A DNA stretch of 49,062 nt from an uncultured bacterium. Lineage in GTDB: Bacteria; Oederibacteriota; PGYV01; Palsa-1178. Under the pieces are notes generated by a model. It was given only the letters and a program-made list of their open reading frames with translations, was not told the origin of the DNA and did not search any database. The stretch covers positions 1 through 49,062 of the forward strand of contig CALAOR010000031.1 in assembly GCA_937889595.1 (NCBI GenBank). Direction: 5' to 3'. The position numbers were made by a program, and so were the translations under genes. Positions 18,261 to 26,861 of this stretch are shown in pieces (position 1 is the first letter of the stretch; each line of letters begins with the position of its first letter).

Positions 18261-20229
18261 CTTGAGGGATATGTTTTTTATTTCCATGCTCATACAGGCC
18301 GCCTCAATACTCGCACCTGTTTTTATCGGCGGCCAGCGAAGGGCTTCCGCTCTGGCCCACATCACCCTTGTTGCCGGCCTCATCACCGGTTTTATATCCT
18401 CGTTCCTTGCCGTGTTTTTTCCCATGGCACACACTGTGGGAACGGGATTTTTCGGATTGCCGCCGGAGTATTTCAGGTTTGACCCGCTGGCTTTGTATTT
18501 CCTTTGCGTTGTCCAGGCTGTGGCCATACCCACCGCCGTATTCAGTTACTCGTACCTGGAGCATTATATCGGCGAAGGCAGGTCCGTGAAGAGCCTTTAT
18601 GTTTTCTTTGCCGGCATGCTCATTGCCACCCAGATGGTCGTGACAATCAACCACGCCATTGTATTCCTGGTATTCTGGGAAGCCACATCCATGTCGGCTT
18701 ACCTGGGTATGATATTTGAAAAGGAAAAGAAAGAGGTGCAGAAGGGGAGTTTTTATTATTTTGTAATGAACCATGTCGTGATATTTCTGCTTTACATATT
18801 TTTCTTCATCCTGCACCGGCAAACCGGCTCATGGCTTTTGAGCGATTTCCGAGTTGTCACCGGCAATTCGGGTTTGACCGCGCTTTTATTCCTGCTCGCG
18901 CTTGCTGCTTTCGGGATGAAAGCGGGCTTTATGCCGTTCCACTTTTGGCTGCCGCGGGCGCACCCAATCGCGCCATCGACGATAAGCGCTTTTCTTTCAG
19001 GCATCATAATCAAGCTCGGCATTTACGGGCTGTTCAGGGCCTTTCAGATACTCAGCCCCGCGCCTTTATGGATAGGGTGGCTCGTGCTGGTTGTATCCAT
19101 GATAACGGCCATATTCGGAGTGTGGTACGCGCTGGCCCAGCATGACATAAAGAAGCTTCTCGCTTACCATTCGGTCGAGAATATAGGCATCATCGGCATC
19201 GGGATGGGCATAGGCTTCATAGGTTCGGCTTATGCCAATATACCCATGCAGATTCTCGGGTTTGGCGGGGCGCTCCTTCACGTTCTGAACCATGCGGTTT
19301 TCAAAAGCCTTTTATTTTTGGGCAGCGGCGTGATCAACAACAACCTCGGCACACGCAATATAGAGCTCATGGGCGGAATAGTGCACAAGGCCGGTTTTTT
19401 TGTTTTCCTTTTCCTCACAGGTTCTGTGGCCATATGCGGAATACCGCCGCTGAATGGTTTTGTATCTGAATTCATAATATTCAACAGTTTTTTCACGGCT
19501 GCGCGGGAGCTGAAGGAATATTACCCGCTTATGATGCTGGTCTCGGCAGTGGGCCTGGCTTTTGTCGGCGGGCTGGCAGTGGCTTGTTTTACCAAAATAA
19601 ACGCCATAATGTTCCTGGGTACGCAGCGCGGCGAAACAAAACCTTTTCATGTCTCAGCCTATGATTATATATCGCTCGGCGTGCTGGCGCTTTTGTGCGT
19701 GGTCATCGGCTTCTGTCCGGTTCCATTCATCAATGCCGTGAATAATGTGGTATCGGGGATTGTGCCGCAGGGCGGGGCCGAACTCCTGAACATAAACTGG
19801 CTTTATATAACCGTCATCTTTACGTTATTCTCCGCGGTTGCTTTGGCAATGTACTTTATAAGCAAAGCCATGCGGAAAAAGTTCGGCTTCAGGGAGTCTG
19901 ACGCCTGGTGTTGCGGCTATAACAGGCTGGGACCGCGCATGCAGTACACAGCCTCGTCTTTCGCGGACCAGATAAACGACATAGCGCGCGCCCCGCTGGG
20001 CTACCATAAAAAGGGCAGGGCGGGCGAGGGCATCTTTCCGCCTTCATCGGGTTTTGAAAGCCACTCAGCGGACCTTGTGGACAACAGGATAATAGTGCCC
20101 GGTTACAAAAAATTCATAAGCCTTATGTCCGCGATAAGGCTGCCGGGCAATACCGACATAAGGTATTATGTCGCGTATATACTCATCATGATAATCGTTT
20201 ACTCGGTGGTGGGGTTCCTATGGCATTGA
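18253..20229 (+). CDS. HyfB/HycC-like antiporter subunit of Ehr cluster A
   Basis: A 658-residue polytopic NuoL/MrpA-type protein of the HyfB subgroup. Ion-translocation residues are in place: Glu in FWEATSMSAYLGM, and Lys in MKAGFMPFHFWLP and in GIIIKLGIYG. HDIKKLLAYHSVENIGI is the conserved mid-protein loop. The soluble C-terminal part, DAWCCGYNRLGPRMQYTASSF, is characteristic of HyfB and absent from Nuo subunits. It would translocate H+ or Na+ within the membrane arm. An alternative start, ATG 18271, exists. The gene overlaps the neighbours on both sides (8 and 10 bp). Confidence 0.92.
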   Translation: MFSLRDMFFISMLIQAASILAPVFIGGQRRASALAHITLVAGLITGFISSFLAVFFPMAHTVGTGFFGLPPEYFRFDPLALYFLCVVQAVAIPTAVFSYSYLEHYIGEGRSVKSLYVFFAGMLIATQMVVTINHAIVFLVFWEATSMSAYLGMIFEKEKKEVQKGSFYYFVMNHVVIFLLYIFFFILHRQTGSWLLSDFRVVTGNSGLTALLFLLALAAFGMKAGFMPFHFWLPRAHPIAPSTISAFLSGIIIKLGIYGLFRAFQILSPAPLWIGWLVLVVSMITAIFGVWYALAQHDIKKLLAYHSVENIGIIGIGMGIGFIGSAYANIPMQILGFGGALLHVLNHAVFKSLLFLGSGVINNNLGTRNIELMGGIVHKAGFFVFLFLTGSVAICGIPPLNGFVSEFIIFNSFFTAARELKEYYPLMMLVSAVGLAFVGGLAVACFTKINAIMFLGTQRGETKPFHVSAYDYISLGVLALLCVVIGFCPVPFINAVNNVVSGIVPQGGAELLNINWLYITVIFTLFSAVALAMYFISKAMRKKFGFRESDAWCCGYNRLGPRMQYTASSFADQINDIARAPLGYHKKGRAGEGIFPPSSGFESHSADLVDNRIIVPGYKKFISLMSAIRLPGNTDIRYYVAYILIMIIVYSVVGFLWH

Positions 20230-21146
20230 TGAACATATTCGAGGGCCTGGCCTCGCTTTTCTTCGTGCTGCTGTTCGCGCCGCTTTTTGCCGGGCTGGTG
20301 AACAAACAGAAGGCCATGATGACAGGACGCGTGGGAGCGCCCGTTTGGCAGCCTTATTACGACCTTTTCAAACTGTTCCGCAAGGAAACCATAAGAGCAA
20401 AAAGCGCCTCCTTTATAAGCGGTCTCTCGCCCGCGATAAACTTTGCTGCAGTAATCATAGCGGCGTCAATGCTGCCGGTGTGCAACGCGCACCCGCTTAT
20501 CAGTTTCAAAGGTGACATCATACTTTTCGCTTACATACTCGGTACGGCCAGGTTCTTCCAGATACTCGCGGCAATGGACATAGGCTCCTCATTCGAGGGG
20601 ATGGGCGCGTCCAGGGAGGCTTCATTCGCGATATTTGTGGAGCCCATATTCTTTTTCACGCTTGGTTCGATCGCCTTTATAACCGGGTTCACCTCCATCA
20701 GCGACATTTACCGCTCCATCGCCATGGACAGGATGTCTTACACCGTTTTTATAGTGGTATGTTCCATATCTTTTTTCATACTCGCGGTGACAGAGTGCTC
20801 GCGAATGCCTGTGGACGACCCGAACACGCACCTGGAGCTGACCATGATACACGAGGTCATGATACTGGATAATTCCGGACAGGACCTGTTTTTTTACCAG
20901 TACTCGGGCAATATCAAGCTGCTTATATATATCGTGCTTGAGACGGCGTTTTATTACCCCCTCGGCGCGGGATTGACGGCGGTCGGGGTCACTATTTTCG
21001 CGCTGAACATATTATTTGTTTCCTTTGTGCTGGCCGGGGTGGAGACCGTGACCAGCCGTTTCAAACTGAAAGACATGCCGCATTACCTTTTATTCGCGGC
21101 CGCCATAGGCATATTAAATCTGCTGATATTTACCTTCAACAAGTGA
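20220..21146 (+). CDS. HyfC/HycD-like (NuoH-type) membrane anchor subunit of Ehr cluster A
   Basis: A 308-residue membrane protein with about eight helices. The family signature VDDPNTHLELTMIHEVMILD and the motif DIGSSFEGMGASREASFA mark it as the HycD/NuoH subunit that connects the peripheral electron-transfer arm to the membrane arm. PYYDLFKLFRKE after the first helix is the usual cytoplasmic loop. The start at 20220 overlaps the HyfB stop. Confidence 0.93.
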   Translation: MALMNIFEGLASLFFVLLFAPLFAGLVNKQKAMMTGRVGAPVWQPYYDLFKLFRKETIRAKSASFISGLSPAINFAAVIIAASMLPVCNAHPLISFKGDIILFAYILGTARFFQILAAMDIGSSFEGMGASREASFAIFVEPIFFFTLGSIAFITGFTSISDIYRSIAMDRMSYTVFIVVCSISFFILAVTECSRMPVDDPNTHLELTMIHEVMILDNSGQDLFFYQYSGNIKLLIYIVLETAFYYPLGAGLTAVGVTIFALNILFVSFVLAGVETVTSRFKLKDMPHYLLFAAAIGILNLLIFTFNK

Positions 21147-21156
21147 GGGCCCTATA

Positions 21157-21789
21157 ATGGAAAATGTGCTGAGCATCCTGTTCTGCCTGTCCCTGCTTTA
21201 CCTGGCGCTTACATCCAGGGTCAAGCACTGCGTCAATGTGCTGCAGGCGCAGGGGATAATACTTGCTGTGATAAACACCTTGCCGCTTTTTCACCATTTC
21301 ACTCTTGGGGAGATTATCCTTCCCGCGGCTTTGCTGGGGATAAAGGGCGTGCTCATACCGTTCTACATAAGGAAGATAATCACGGACCTGGATATTAAGG
21401 ATCCTATAGAACCGACCATACAGCAGTTTACTTTCATCATGCTCGTTATAACCCTCATGTCCGCCGTATTTGTGGCCTCTGGCATACTGGCGAAAAGCAC
21501 GGAAATAAACATAATACCTTTTGCCAGCGGCTTCTCGGCCATAATAACCGGCATACTTGTCATAATCTTCAGGAAAAAACTGTTGGTCCATGTCATGGGA
21601 TTTTTAGCCATGGAAAACGGCATATTCCTTTTTGGCTCGGCGATCGCTTTCAAGCTGCCCGTCATAATAGAACTTGGCATGCTGCTGGATATATTTGTGG
21701 TGGTGTTCCTGATGGGTATCGCCCTGAATAAAATAAGCACGACCCTTTCGGGTTTTGAAGCCGCGCAGTTAAGGAGGCTTAAGGACTGA
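21157..21789 (+). CDS. HyfE-like (NuoK-type) membrane subunit of Ehr cluster A
   Basis: A 210-residue protein with about six membrane helices, as in HyfE. The motif VHVMGFLAMENGIFLFG holds the conserved membrane Glu of the NuoK family, and IELGMLLDIFVVVFLMGIALNKI is the usual end. It probably takes part in ion translocation. It starts 11 bp after the HyfC gene and its last base overlaps the HyfF start (TGATG). Confidence 0.88.
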   Translation: MENVLSILFCLSLLYLALTSRVKHCVNVLQAQGIILAVINTLPLFHHFTLGEIILPAALLGIKGVLIPFYIRKIITDLDIKDPIEPTIQQFTFIMLVITLMSAVFVASGILAKSTEINIIPFASGFSAIITGILVIIFRKKLLVHVMGFLAMENGIFLFGSAIAFKLPVIIELGMLLDIFVVVFLMGIALNKISTTLSGFEAAQLRRLKD

Positions 21790-23234
21790 TGGCGATAATC
21801 TTTTCACTTACTGGGCTAATACTTGCCTCGGGGGCGGCCTGCTGGTTCGTCAAAGACCTGAAAGCGCAGTATTTCATATCCCTGTTCGCGGCAGGGGCCC
21901 ACTTGTTGTTTTCCTTCGCCCTTTTCACTGGCATTTGCGCGCCGCAGCTTGCTTTTTTGAGCCTGGACCCTTTAAGCCGGTTGTTCCTCATAGTGGTTTC
22001 AAACGTCTACTTTTGGGTTGTGCTGGTATCTTACCAGTATCTAAAGCAGTCAACGGCAAAAGGCTCCGGTAAGAAGTACTACTTCATATTCTTAAACGTA
22101 TACCTACTGGCCAACAGCGCGGCCATACTTTCCAATAATTTCGCCATGTACTGGGTGGTCTCCGAAATGACGACGCTTTCCGTGGCGCCGCTCATATACT
22201 ACCTGCGCGACGAGGAGTCGCTCGAAGCCATGTGGAAATACCTGTTCCTGGTATCTGTCGGCATAGCCGCCGTTTTCATAGGCATCATATTCCTGGCGCT
22301 CTCCGCGACGGGCACGGTTGTGGAAGGCAAGCAGCTTTTCTTCACGGATTTCATAAGGCACGCGGCGCTTTTAAACCCGGTGTGGCTCAAGGCGAGTTTC
22401 ATATTTATTTTCGTGGGAATGAGCACGAAGATAGGCATAGCGCCCATGCATTCGGCCGACGTGGACGCCACAAGCACGTCGCCCGGACCGATCGCGGCCC
22501 TTATGTCCGGCTCATTGCGCGTTACCGCGCTTGTGGGATTGATGAGGATACTTCAGATAGTCAGGGGTACTTCGGTATATGAGTTCGCGCGGTTCATCAT
22601 GATAATAGGGGGGCTGCTTTCCATATTTACGGCTTTTGTTTTTATATTCAGGGTGAGAAATTACAAGAGGCTGTTCGCTTACTCCAGTGTGGAACATCTG
22701 GGGCTGATTGTCCTGGGTGTGGCGACCGGCGGGCTGGCTTTTATAGGGGCCATGTACCACATAGTCTACAATTCGATCAATAAGGTTGTGATATTCTTTT
22801 GCGCCGGTTCCATAAACCAAAAATACGGTACGGTTGACTCGGAAAAGGTAAGCTCGCTGCTGGAAAACATGCCCTGGACAGGATGGATATTCATGTTCTC
22901 GTTCCTGGCAATCTCTGCTGTCCCGCCATTCGGCATATTTTTCAGCGAGCTTAAGGTTTTCGAGGGCATGCTTTTTTCCAACAGGCCCTGGGTGCTTTTT
23001 GCCGTGCTCTTCTTCATGCTTTTTATATTCATAAACATGGGCCGCGTGGTGCTCCAGATGCTCTATAAAAAGGACGAGAATTCAAAGGTGGTAAAAGAGA
23101 GGGAAAGGGTCAATATCACGCACGCAGTCTCGCTTATACTGCTTGTGATGCTCATCGCGCTGGCGCTGTTTACGCCAAACGTTTTAAAGTCCACCATTAT
23201 TGATATCGCGAAAGACTTTGGTGCAGCCTCATGA
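21789..23234 (+). CDS. HyfF-like (NuoN/MrpD-type) antiporter subunit of Ehr cluster A
   Basis: A 481-residue polytopic antiporter-like subunit. Conserved features are the Glu in WVVSEMTTLSVAPLIY, the Lys in STKIGIAPMH, and YKRLFAYSSVEHLGLI. In place of the usual HTWLPDA(H/Y)SEAPSP loop it reads HSADVDATSTSP, so the Trp, Leu, Pro and Glu positions have changed; the cluster B paralogue keeps the standard form. The large-subunit gene overlaps its end by ATGA. Confidence 0.9.
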   Translation: MAIIFSLTGLILASGAACWFVKDLKAQYFISLFAAGAHLLFSFALFTGICAPQLAFLSLDPLSRLFLIVVSNVYFWVVLVSYQYLKQSTAKGSGKKYYFIFLNVYLLANSAAILSNNFAMYWVVSEMTTLSVAPLIYYLRDEESLEAMWKYLFLVSVGIAAVFIGIIFLALSATGTVVEGKQLFFTDFIRHAALLNPVWLKASFIFIFVGMSTKIGIAPMHSADVDATSTSPGPIAALMSGSLRVTALVGLMRILQIVRGTSVYEFARFIMIIGGLLSIFTAFVFIFRVRNYKRLFAYSSVEHLGLIVLGVATGGLAFIGAMYHIVYNSINKVVIFFCAGSINQKYGTVDSEKVSSLLENMPWTGWIFMFSFLAISAVPPFGIFFSELKVFEGMLFSNRPWVLFAVLFFMLFIFINMGRVVLQMLYKKDENSKVVKERERVNITHAVSLILLVMLIALALFTPNVLKSTIIDIAKDFGAAS

Positions 23235-24709
23235 ACACATTACAAGTATCCAACGGACAGGCGTACCTGTTGAAAGATATACCCGTTGTTAAAAAGGACA
23301 TTTTCTTCGGTGATATAATTGCCGGGCTGAATAAGGGTATGAAAATAAGCGCGCTTTTTCCGGCAGACAGGCGGGATAAGTCGGCCCTGATCTGCGTGCT
23401 CGCGGACCCGGCGTCGAGTTCATTCCGCCTTTCAAAGTGTGTTTTTGAAAGAGGCAAACTTTCATTTGAAAGCCTGGCAAACGCTTTCCCGCAGGCGGCC
23501 GGGCTGGAAAACGAGCTTGCCGAGGATAGCGGGTATGTGCCGCTTAACCACCCGTGGCCGCGGCCGGTAAGGAAACAAGATATAATGCCGGACGGCTCAA
23601 CGTATAATTTTTATAAGCTCCTGGGCGACGAGGTGCACGAAGTAGCTGTCGGCCCCATACACGCAGGCGTCATAGAACCGGGGCATTTCAGGTTCCAGTG
23701 CCACGGCGAATATATATTCAACCTTGAAATAAGCCTTGGCTACCAGAAACGCGGGGTGGAAGAACTTATGATAAGTTCCGGGCCGGGCAGGAGGATCGTC
23801 CTGGCCGAATCAGCCGCGGGCGATACGGTTATGGGCCACGCGCTCGCGAACGCCGGGGTAGTGGAAGCTTTATCAGGCGCAAATGTCCCGTTACGCGCGC
23901 AGGTCATAAGGGCCATGGCCGAGGAACTTGAAAGGATAGCCATGCACTTAAGCGGCCTGGGAGGTGTGGCAAACGACATTGGTTTCGCCATAGCCGCGTC
24001 CTCGTACGGCAGGTTAAGGACGTTGATGATCAATTCGCTCGGCGCGCTCTCAGGCTCAAGGTTCGGCAGGGGCCTGACCGCGTACGGCGGTGTGAATTTT
24101 GATTTTGACCGGGATGTCATAAATATTATACTTGCAAACCTGGAAACCGTAAGCCGGGATGTCGCGGCCATAAACAAATGCCTGTTCTCATCCGGGGGCT
24201 CCATGCAGAGGTTTGAAAAAACAGGCATAGTGCCGAAGCACGCGGCCAGGGACCTTGCGTTTTCCGGGCTAACGGCGCGCGCATGCGGCATAGAAACGGA
24301 CACCAGGATAGATTTCCCGTACGGCGCTTACAAATATTATCCGGTCTCGCTCATGACCATGCCCGAAGGCGATGTCTTTGCCAGGACAAAACTGCGCACA
24401 CTGGAAATAGAGGAATCATTGCGTTTCCTTTTCGAACAGATAGAAACGGTGCCGGGTGGGGAATTAAAGTCAAAATGCGGCCCCATGGCCGGCAGCAGCG
24501 GAGTGGTCTCGGTTGTGGAAGGCTGGAGGGGAGAGATACTCCACATAGCCCTGACAGATGAAAAAGGCGAACTAAGCCAGTACAAGATAAAGGATCCGTC
24601 ATTTAACAATTGGTACGCGCTGAGTATGGCGGTGAGGAACGCGGCGATCTCGGACTTCCCGCTGTGCAATAAAAGCTTTGACCTGTCGTATGCGGGGCAT
24701 GATCTGTAG
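23231..24709 (+). CDS. HyfG/HycE-like large subunit without Ni-Fe ligands, Ehr cluster A
   Basis: A 492-residue protein: residues 1-125 are NuoC-like and 126-492 are the hydrogenase-large-subunit/NuoD-like domain (VHEVAVGPIHAGVIEPGHFRF). The first Ni-Fe cysteine motif, CxxC in group 4 hydrogenases, is here ESAAGDTV with Ala196 and Thr199. The second, near the C-terminus, reads SFDLSYAG with Ser486 and Gly489. All four ligands are therefore gone, so the protein cannot bind the usual Ni-Fe centre. This matches energy-converting hydrogenase-related (Ehr) complexes, whose substrate is not established. It overlaps HyfF by 4 bp, while the small-subunit gene follows only after a 344-bp repeat-rich gap. 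Confidence 0.92.
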   Translation: MNTLQVSNGQAYLLKDIPVVKKDIFFGDIIAGLNKGMKISALFPADRRDKSALICVLADPASSSFRLSKCVFERGKLSFESLANAFPQAAGLENELAEDSGYVPLNHPWPRPVRKQDIMPDGSTYNFYKLLGDEVHEVAVGPIHAGVIEPGHFRFQCHGEYIFNLEISLGYQKRGVEELMISSGPGRRIVLAESAAGDTVMGHALANAGVVEALSGANVPLRAQVIRAMAEELERIAMHLSGLGGVANDIGFAIAASSYGRLRTLMINSLGALSGSRFGRGLTAYGGVNFDFDRDVINIILANLETVSRDVAAINKCLFSSGGSMQRFEKTGIVPKHAARDLAFSGLTARACGIETDTRIDFPYGAYKYYPVSLMTMPEGDVFARTKLRTLEIEESLRFLFEQIETVPGGELKSKCGPMAGSSGVVSVVEGWRGEILHIALTDEKGELSQYKIKDPSFNNWYALSMAVRNAAISDFPLCNKSFDLSYAGHDL

Positions 24710-24712
24710 GAA

Positions 24713-25030
24713 CTTAAGGCTGTTCGTGGGTTGTAATGTTCGAGATTTGAAAGTCGAGATTTGATCAGCAAGCTTGGAAGGTATTATAGAAGGGATGCCG
24801 GGCCGGTTTTTGTCCTTGTAGGGGCGGACTCACGCTACGCGTGACTTCGCTATGTGTCCGCCCGCTGAGGGCTTTTGATTTTGAACTGTCTTTGTTTGCA
24901 AAGTTGGATTTTTAAATTTGTAGAGAGGGGGCTTGCCCCCTCTCACAGCAGGATCTTAAGGATGTTGGTGGGTCGTAATGTTCGAGATTCGAAAGTCGAG
25001 AGTTGATCAGCACGCTTGGAAGGTATTATA
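24713..25030. repeat. Two direct copies of a TTCGAGATTTGAAAGTCGAG element with hairpins between
   Basis: Two copies of about 76 bp lie at 24713-24788 and 24954-25030, both running from CTTAAGG through GTCGAGA and TTGATCAGCA to CTTGGAAGGTATTATA. The core has a 7-base rhythm (TTCGAGA TTTGAAA GTCGAGA TTTGATC). Between them are two hairpins: GGGCGGAC/GTCCGCCC at 24822-24863 and the perfect palindrome GAGAGGGGGC-TT-GCCCCCTCTC at 24923-24944. The block separates the large- and small-subunit genes; no gene is visible in it. An inverted copy lies at 25820. Confidence 0.85.
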
Positions 25031-25053
25031 TTAGAACACTTGGAGGTTTTAGT

Positions 25054-25812
25054 TTGTCCATATTTGATTCAATTAAGCTTAGGATCCTACAGGGAGACCC
25101 GATCGTCCACGACGTCCGCGGCGCAAAACCGCCGGCGCGTTTCCGCGCTTTCCCCGAGGTGGACCCAAAGGCCTGCGCGCAGGGGTGCGACGCCTGCGTT
25201 AAGGTTTGCCCCACTAACGCTATTACCCTAAACCCGCTTAAAATAGACCTTGGCAAATGCGTTTTCTGCCCGGCATGCGAAATTGCGTGCCCAAAAAAAG
25301 CAATTCATTTTACGAATAATTACATAATGGCCTCCACGCGCAGGGAAGATCTGTTAGTCCCCGGCTTCGCGCAATCAATAACACCTGAAAAAGCCTCAGA
25401 AAAAATCCGTAATTATTTCGGCCGTTCCCTTAAGTTAAGGCAAGTCTCCGCAGGAGGCTGCAACGGCTGCGAACTGGAACTTAACGCCTTAAACAACGTA
25501 AACTTCGACATGGGCCGCTTCGGCATAGAATTCACCGCGAGCCCAAGGCACGCCGACGGCATAGTGATAACAGGCCCGATAACAAAGGCCATGAAAAACG
25601 CGCTTGATATCTGCTATGAAGCCGTTCCAAACCCGAAGATAGTTATCCTGACAGGAAGCTGCGCCATTTCGGGCGGAGTGTTCCAGGAGTCAAAGGAAAC
25701 AGACAGGAAGTTCATGGAAGAGAACAAGGTTGACCTGTACGTCCCGGGCTGCCCGCCGCATCCGCTGACGTTTATTTGCGGGGTTTTGGATTTTCTGGGG
25801 AGAAAAGGATGA
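25054..25812 (+). CDS. Fused 2[4Fe-4S] ferredoxin / HyfI-NuoB-like small subunit, Ehr cluster A
   Basis: A 252-residue protein. The N-terminal third is a two-cluster ferredoxin (HyfH/HycF-like): C41, C45, C48 and C52, then C69, C72, C75 and C79. The rest is the NuoB/hydrogenase small subunit. It keeps the four ligands of the proximal cluster: C136 and C139 in GGCNGCE, C203 in GSCAISGG, C233 in PGCPPHP. It should carry electrons from a soluble donor to the large subunit. The start is TTG 25054 behind GGAGG (25042-25046). This gives the same N-terminus as the cluster B paralogue (SIFDSIKLR against MFDILRIRL). The gene is flanked by inverted copies of one repeat. Confidence 0.88.
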   Translation: MSIFDSIKLRILQGDPIVHDVRGAKPPARFRAFPEVDPKACAQGCDACVKVCPTNAITLNPLKIDLGKCVFCPACEIACPKKAIHFTNNYIMASTRREDLLVPGFAQSITPEKASEKIRNYFGRSLKLRQVSAGGCNGCELELNALNNVNFDMGRFGIEFTASPRHADGIVITGPITKAMKNALDICYEAVPNPKIVILTGSCAISGGVFQESKETDRKFMEENKVDLYVPGCPPHPLTFICGVLDFLGRKG

Positions 25813-25819
25813 TAGCGCG

Positions 25820-25930
25820 TATAATACTTTCCAAGCTTGGTTCACACGCCAAAGCTTCAGCGACGGCGTGCTGATCAAATCTCGACTTTCGAATCTCGAA
25901 GGTCACGAGTTGGCAAACAGCTTTAAATGT
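25820..25930. repeat. Inverted copy of the TTCGAGA element after the small-subunit gene
   Basis: Read on the - strand this is the same element as at 24713 and 24954 (TTCGAGATTCGAAAGTCGAG, TTGATCAGCACG, then CTTGGAAAGTATTATA), with about 29 bp inserted before the CTTGGAAAG part. Together with the upstream copies it frames the small-subunit gene with inverted repeats. Confidence 0.8.
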
Positions 25931-25989
25931 TCTGCGGGCGGTCTTTTAGTTGAGGGTGGCAAATCCGCATCTAGGCGCAGGCCGGTGGG

Positions 25990-26003
25990 TCGCAGGCCTG
26001 CGA
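25990..26003. repeat. Perfect 14-bp palindrome
   Basis: TCGCAGGCCTGCGA, followed by CTACA. On the - strand it starts TGTAG, like the TGTAGGGGC hairpins elsewhere in the window. The gene-free stretch 25813-26180 holds this, the inverted repeat before it and the promoter after it; nothing else is evident. Confidence 0.7.
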
Positions 26004-26083
26004 CTACACGAACAAACTTTTAATAAGCGTATTAGATTTCAATGTCTCGTTGACCCCGCGTCCCTTATTTTTTCTCCGCCGCC

Positions 26084-26112
26084 TTGACAAAACTTCCACC
26101 AAGTTGTATTAT
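26084..26112 (+). promoter_or_regulatory. Promoter of Ehr cluster B
   Basis: TTGACA (26084-26089) and TATTAT (26107-26112) are 17 bp apart, the same layout as the cluster A promoter. Transcription would start near 26119. Confidence 0.75.
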
Positions 26113-26119
26113 AACGTTC

Positions 26120-26218
26120 ATGTACGATTGGTTTTTTTATTCCGCTCACATATATCAGACGAAGAAAGCAGACAAAAGCGATGGAACTCAAAATGAAAGA
26201 TGTCATGGATATTTTTGA
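26120..26218 (+). CDS. Possible leaderless 32-residue ORF overlapping the second EIIA-like gene
   Basis: ATG 26120 falls almost exactly on the predicted transcription start, so a leaderless ORF is possible. It codes 32 residues beginning MYDWFFYSAHIYQ and stops at 26218, inside the EIIA-like gene. There is no ribosome site. It is reported because cluster A also has a short aromatic-rich ORF overlapping the same gene start. Confidence 0.2.
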   Translation: MYDWFFYSAHIYQTKKADKSDGTQNERCHGYF

Positions 26219-26861
26219 ATTACCTGAGAAGGAAATAGTGCGGTTCATAAAATCCAAAGCCTTCCCTGTACACACAATCAACCATCAAAACCTGTTCAAC
26301 AAGGAAGAGATCCAGGAATGGGCGATCAAAAACAACATAACCCTGTCCGAAAAACTCCTTTCTTTGGCCGGATCCGAGCTTCCTGTAAGCTTATCCGGGC
26401 TTATACAGAAGGGTGGGATCATTTACGGCGTGCGCGGTAAGGATTCCAGGGAACTTCTTACTGAGGCAGTCGGGCGGATGAACCTGCCTCCGGAACTCAC
26501 CGTTGAGGACGTCCTGGCTTCGCTGATCGAGCGAGAGGAAATGATGCCGACCGGGGTGGGAAGGGGCATCGCCATACCGCACCCCCGCACCCCCATAATC
26601 GCCGATGTGGACCATGAATCCATCACCGTGTGCTCCGTGGCCGGTACCGTTGACTATCACTCAGTGGACGGCAGGAATGTCCATACTTTATTTATCATAC
26701 TCAGCGCCAACGCGAAAAGGCACCTTGAAATATTGTCAAAACTCCTGTTCCTGTGCCAGCAGCCCAAATTTGTCAACATGCTCGCTTTTGGCACACCGTT
26801 TAAGGATGTTATGGATTATATTGTCTCCGCGGAGAAGAATATGCCGGTGCGCGGCAGATGA
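26181..26861 (+). CDS. HTH (excisionase-like) plus PTS EIIA domain regulator of Ehr cluster B
   Basis: A 226-residue paralogue of the protein at 17592. Residues 1-50 form the HTH-like part (ELKMKDVMDIFELPEKEIVRFI...FNKEEIQEWAI). The EIIA domain has its phospho-acceptor His134 in GRGIAIPHPRTP, and SVDGRNVHTLFIILSANAKRHLEILSKL is the usual second half. It overlaps the HyfB gene by 4 bp. The same placement before two Ehr clusters suggests that it regulates, or is regulated with, the complex. The ribosome site is weak. Confidence 0.82.
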   Translation: MELKMKDVMDIFELPEKEIVRFIKSKAFPVHTINHQNLFNKEEIQEWAIKNNITLSEKLLSLAGSELPVSLSGLIQKGGIIYGVRGKDSRELLTEAVGRMNLPPELTVEDVLASLIEREEMMPTGVGRGIAIPHPRTPIIADVDHESITVCSVAGTVDYHSVDGRNVHTLFIILSANAKRHLEILSKLLFLCQQPKFVNMLAFGTPFKDVMDYIVSAEKNMPVRGR

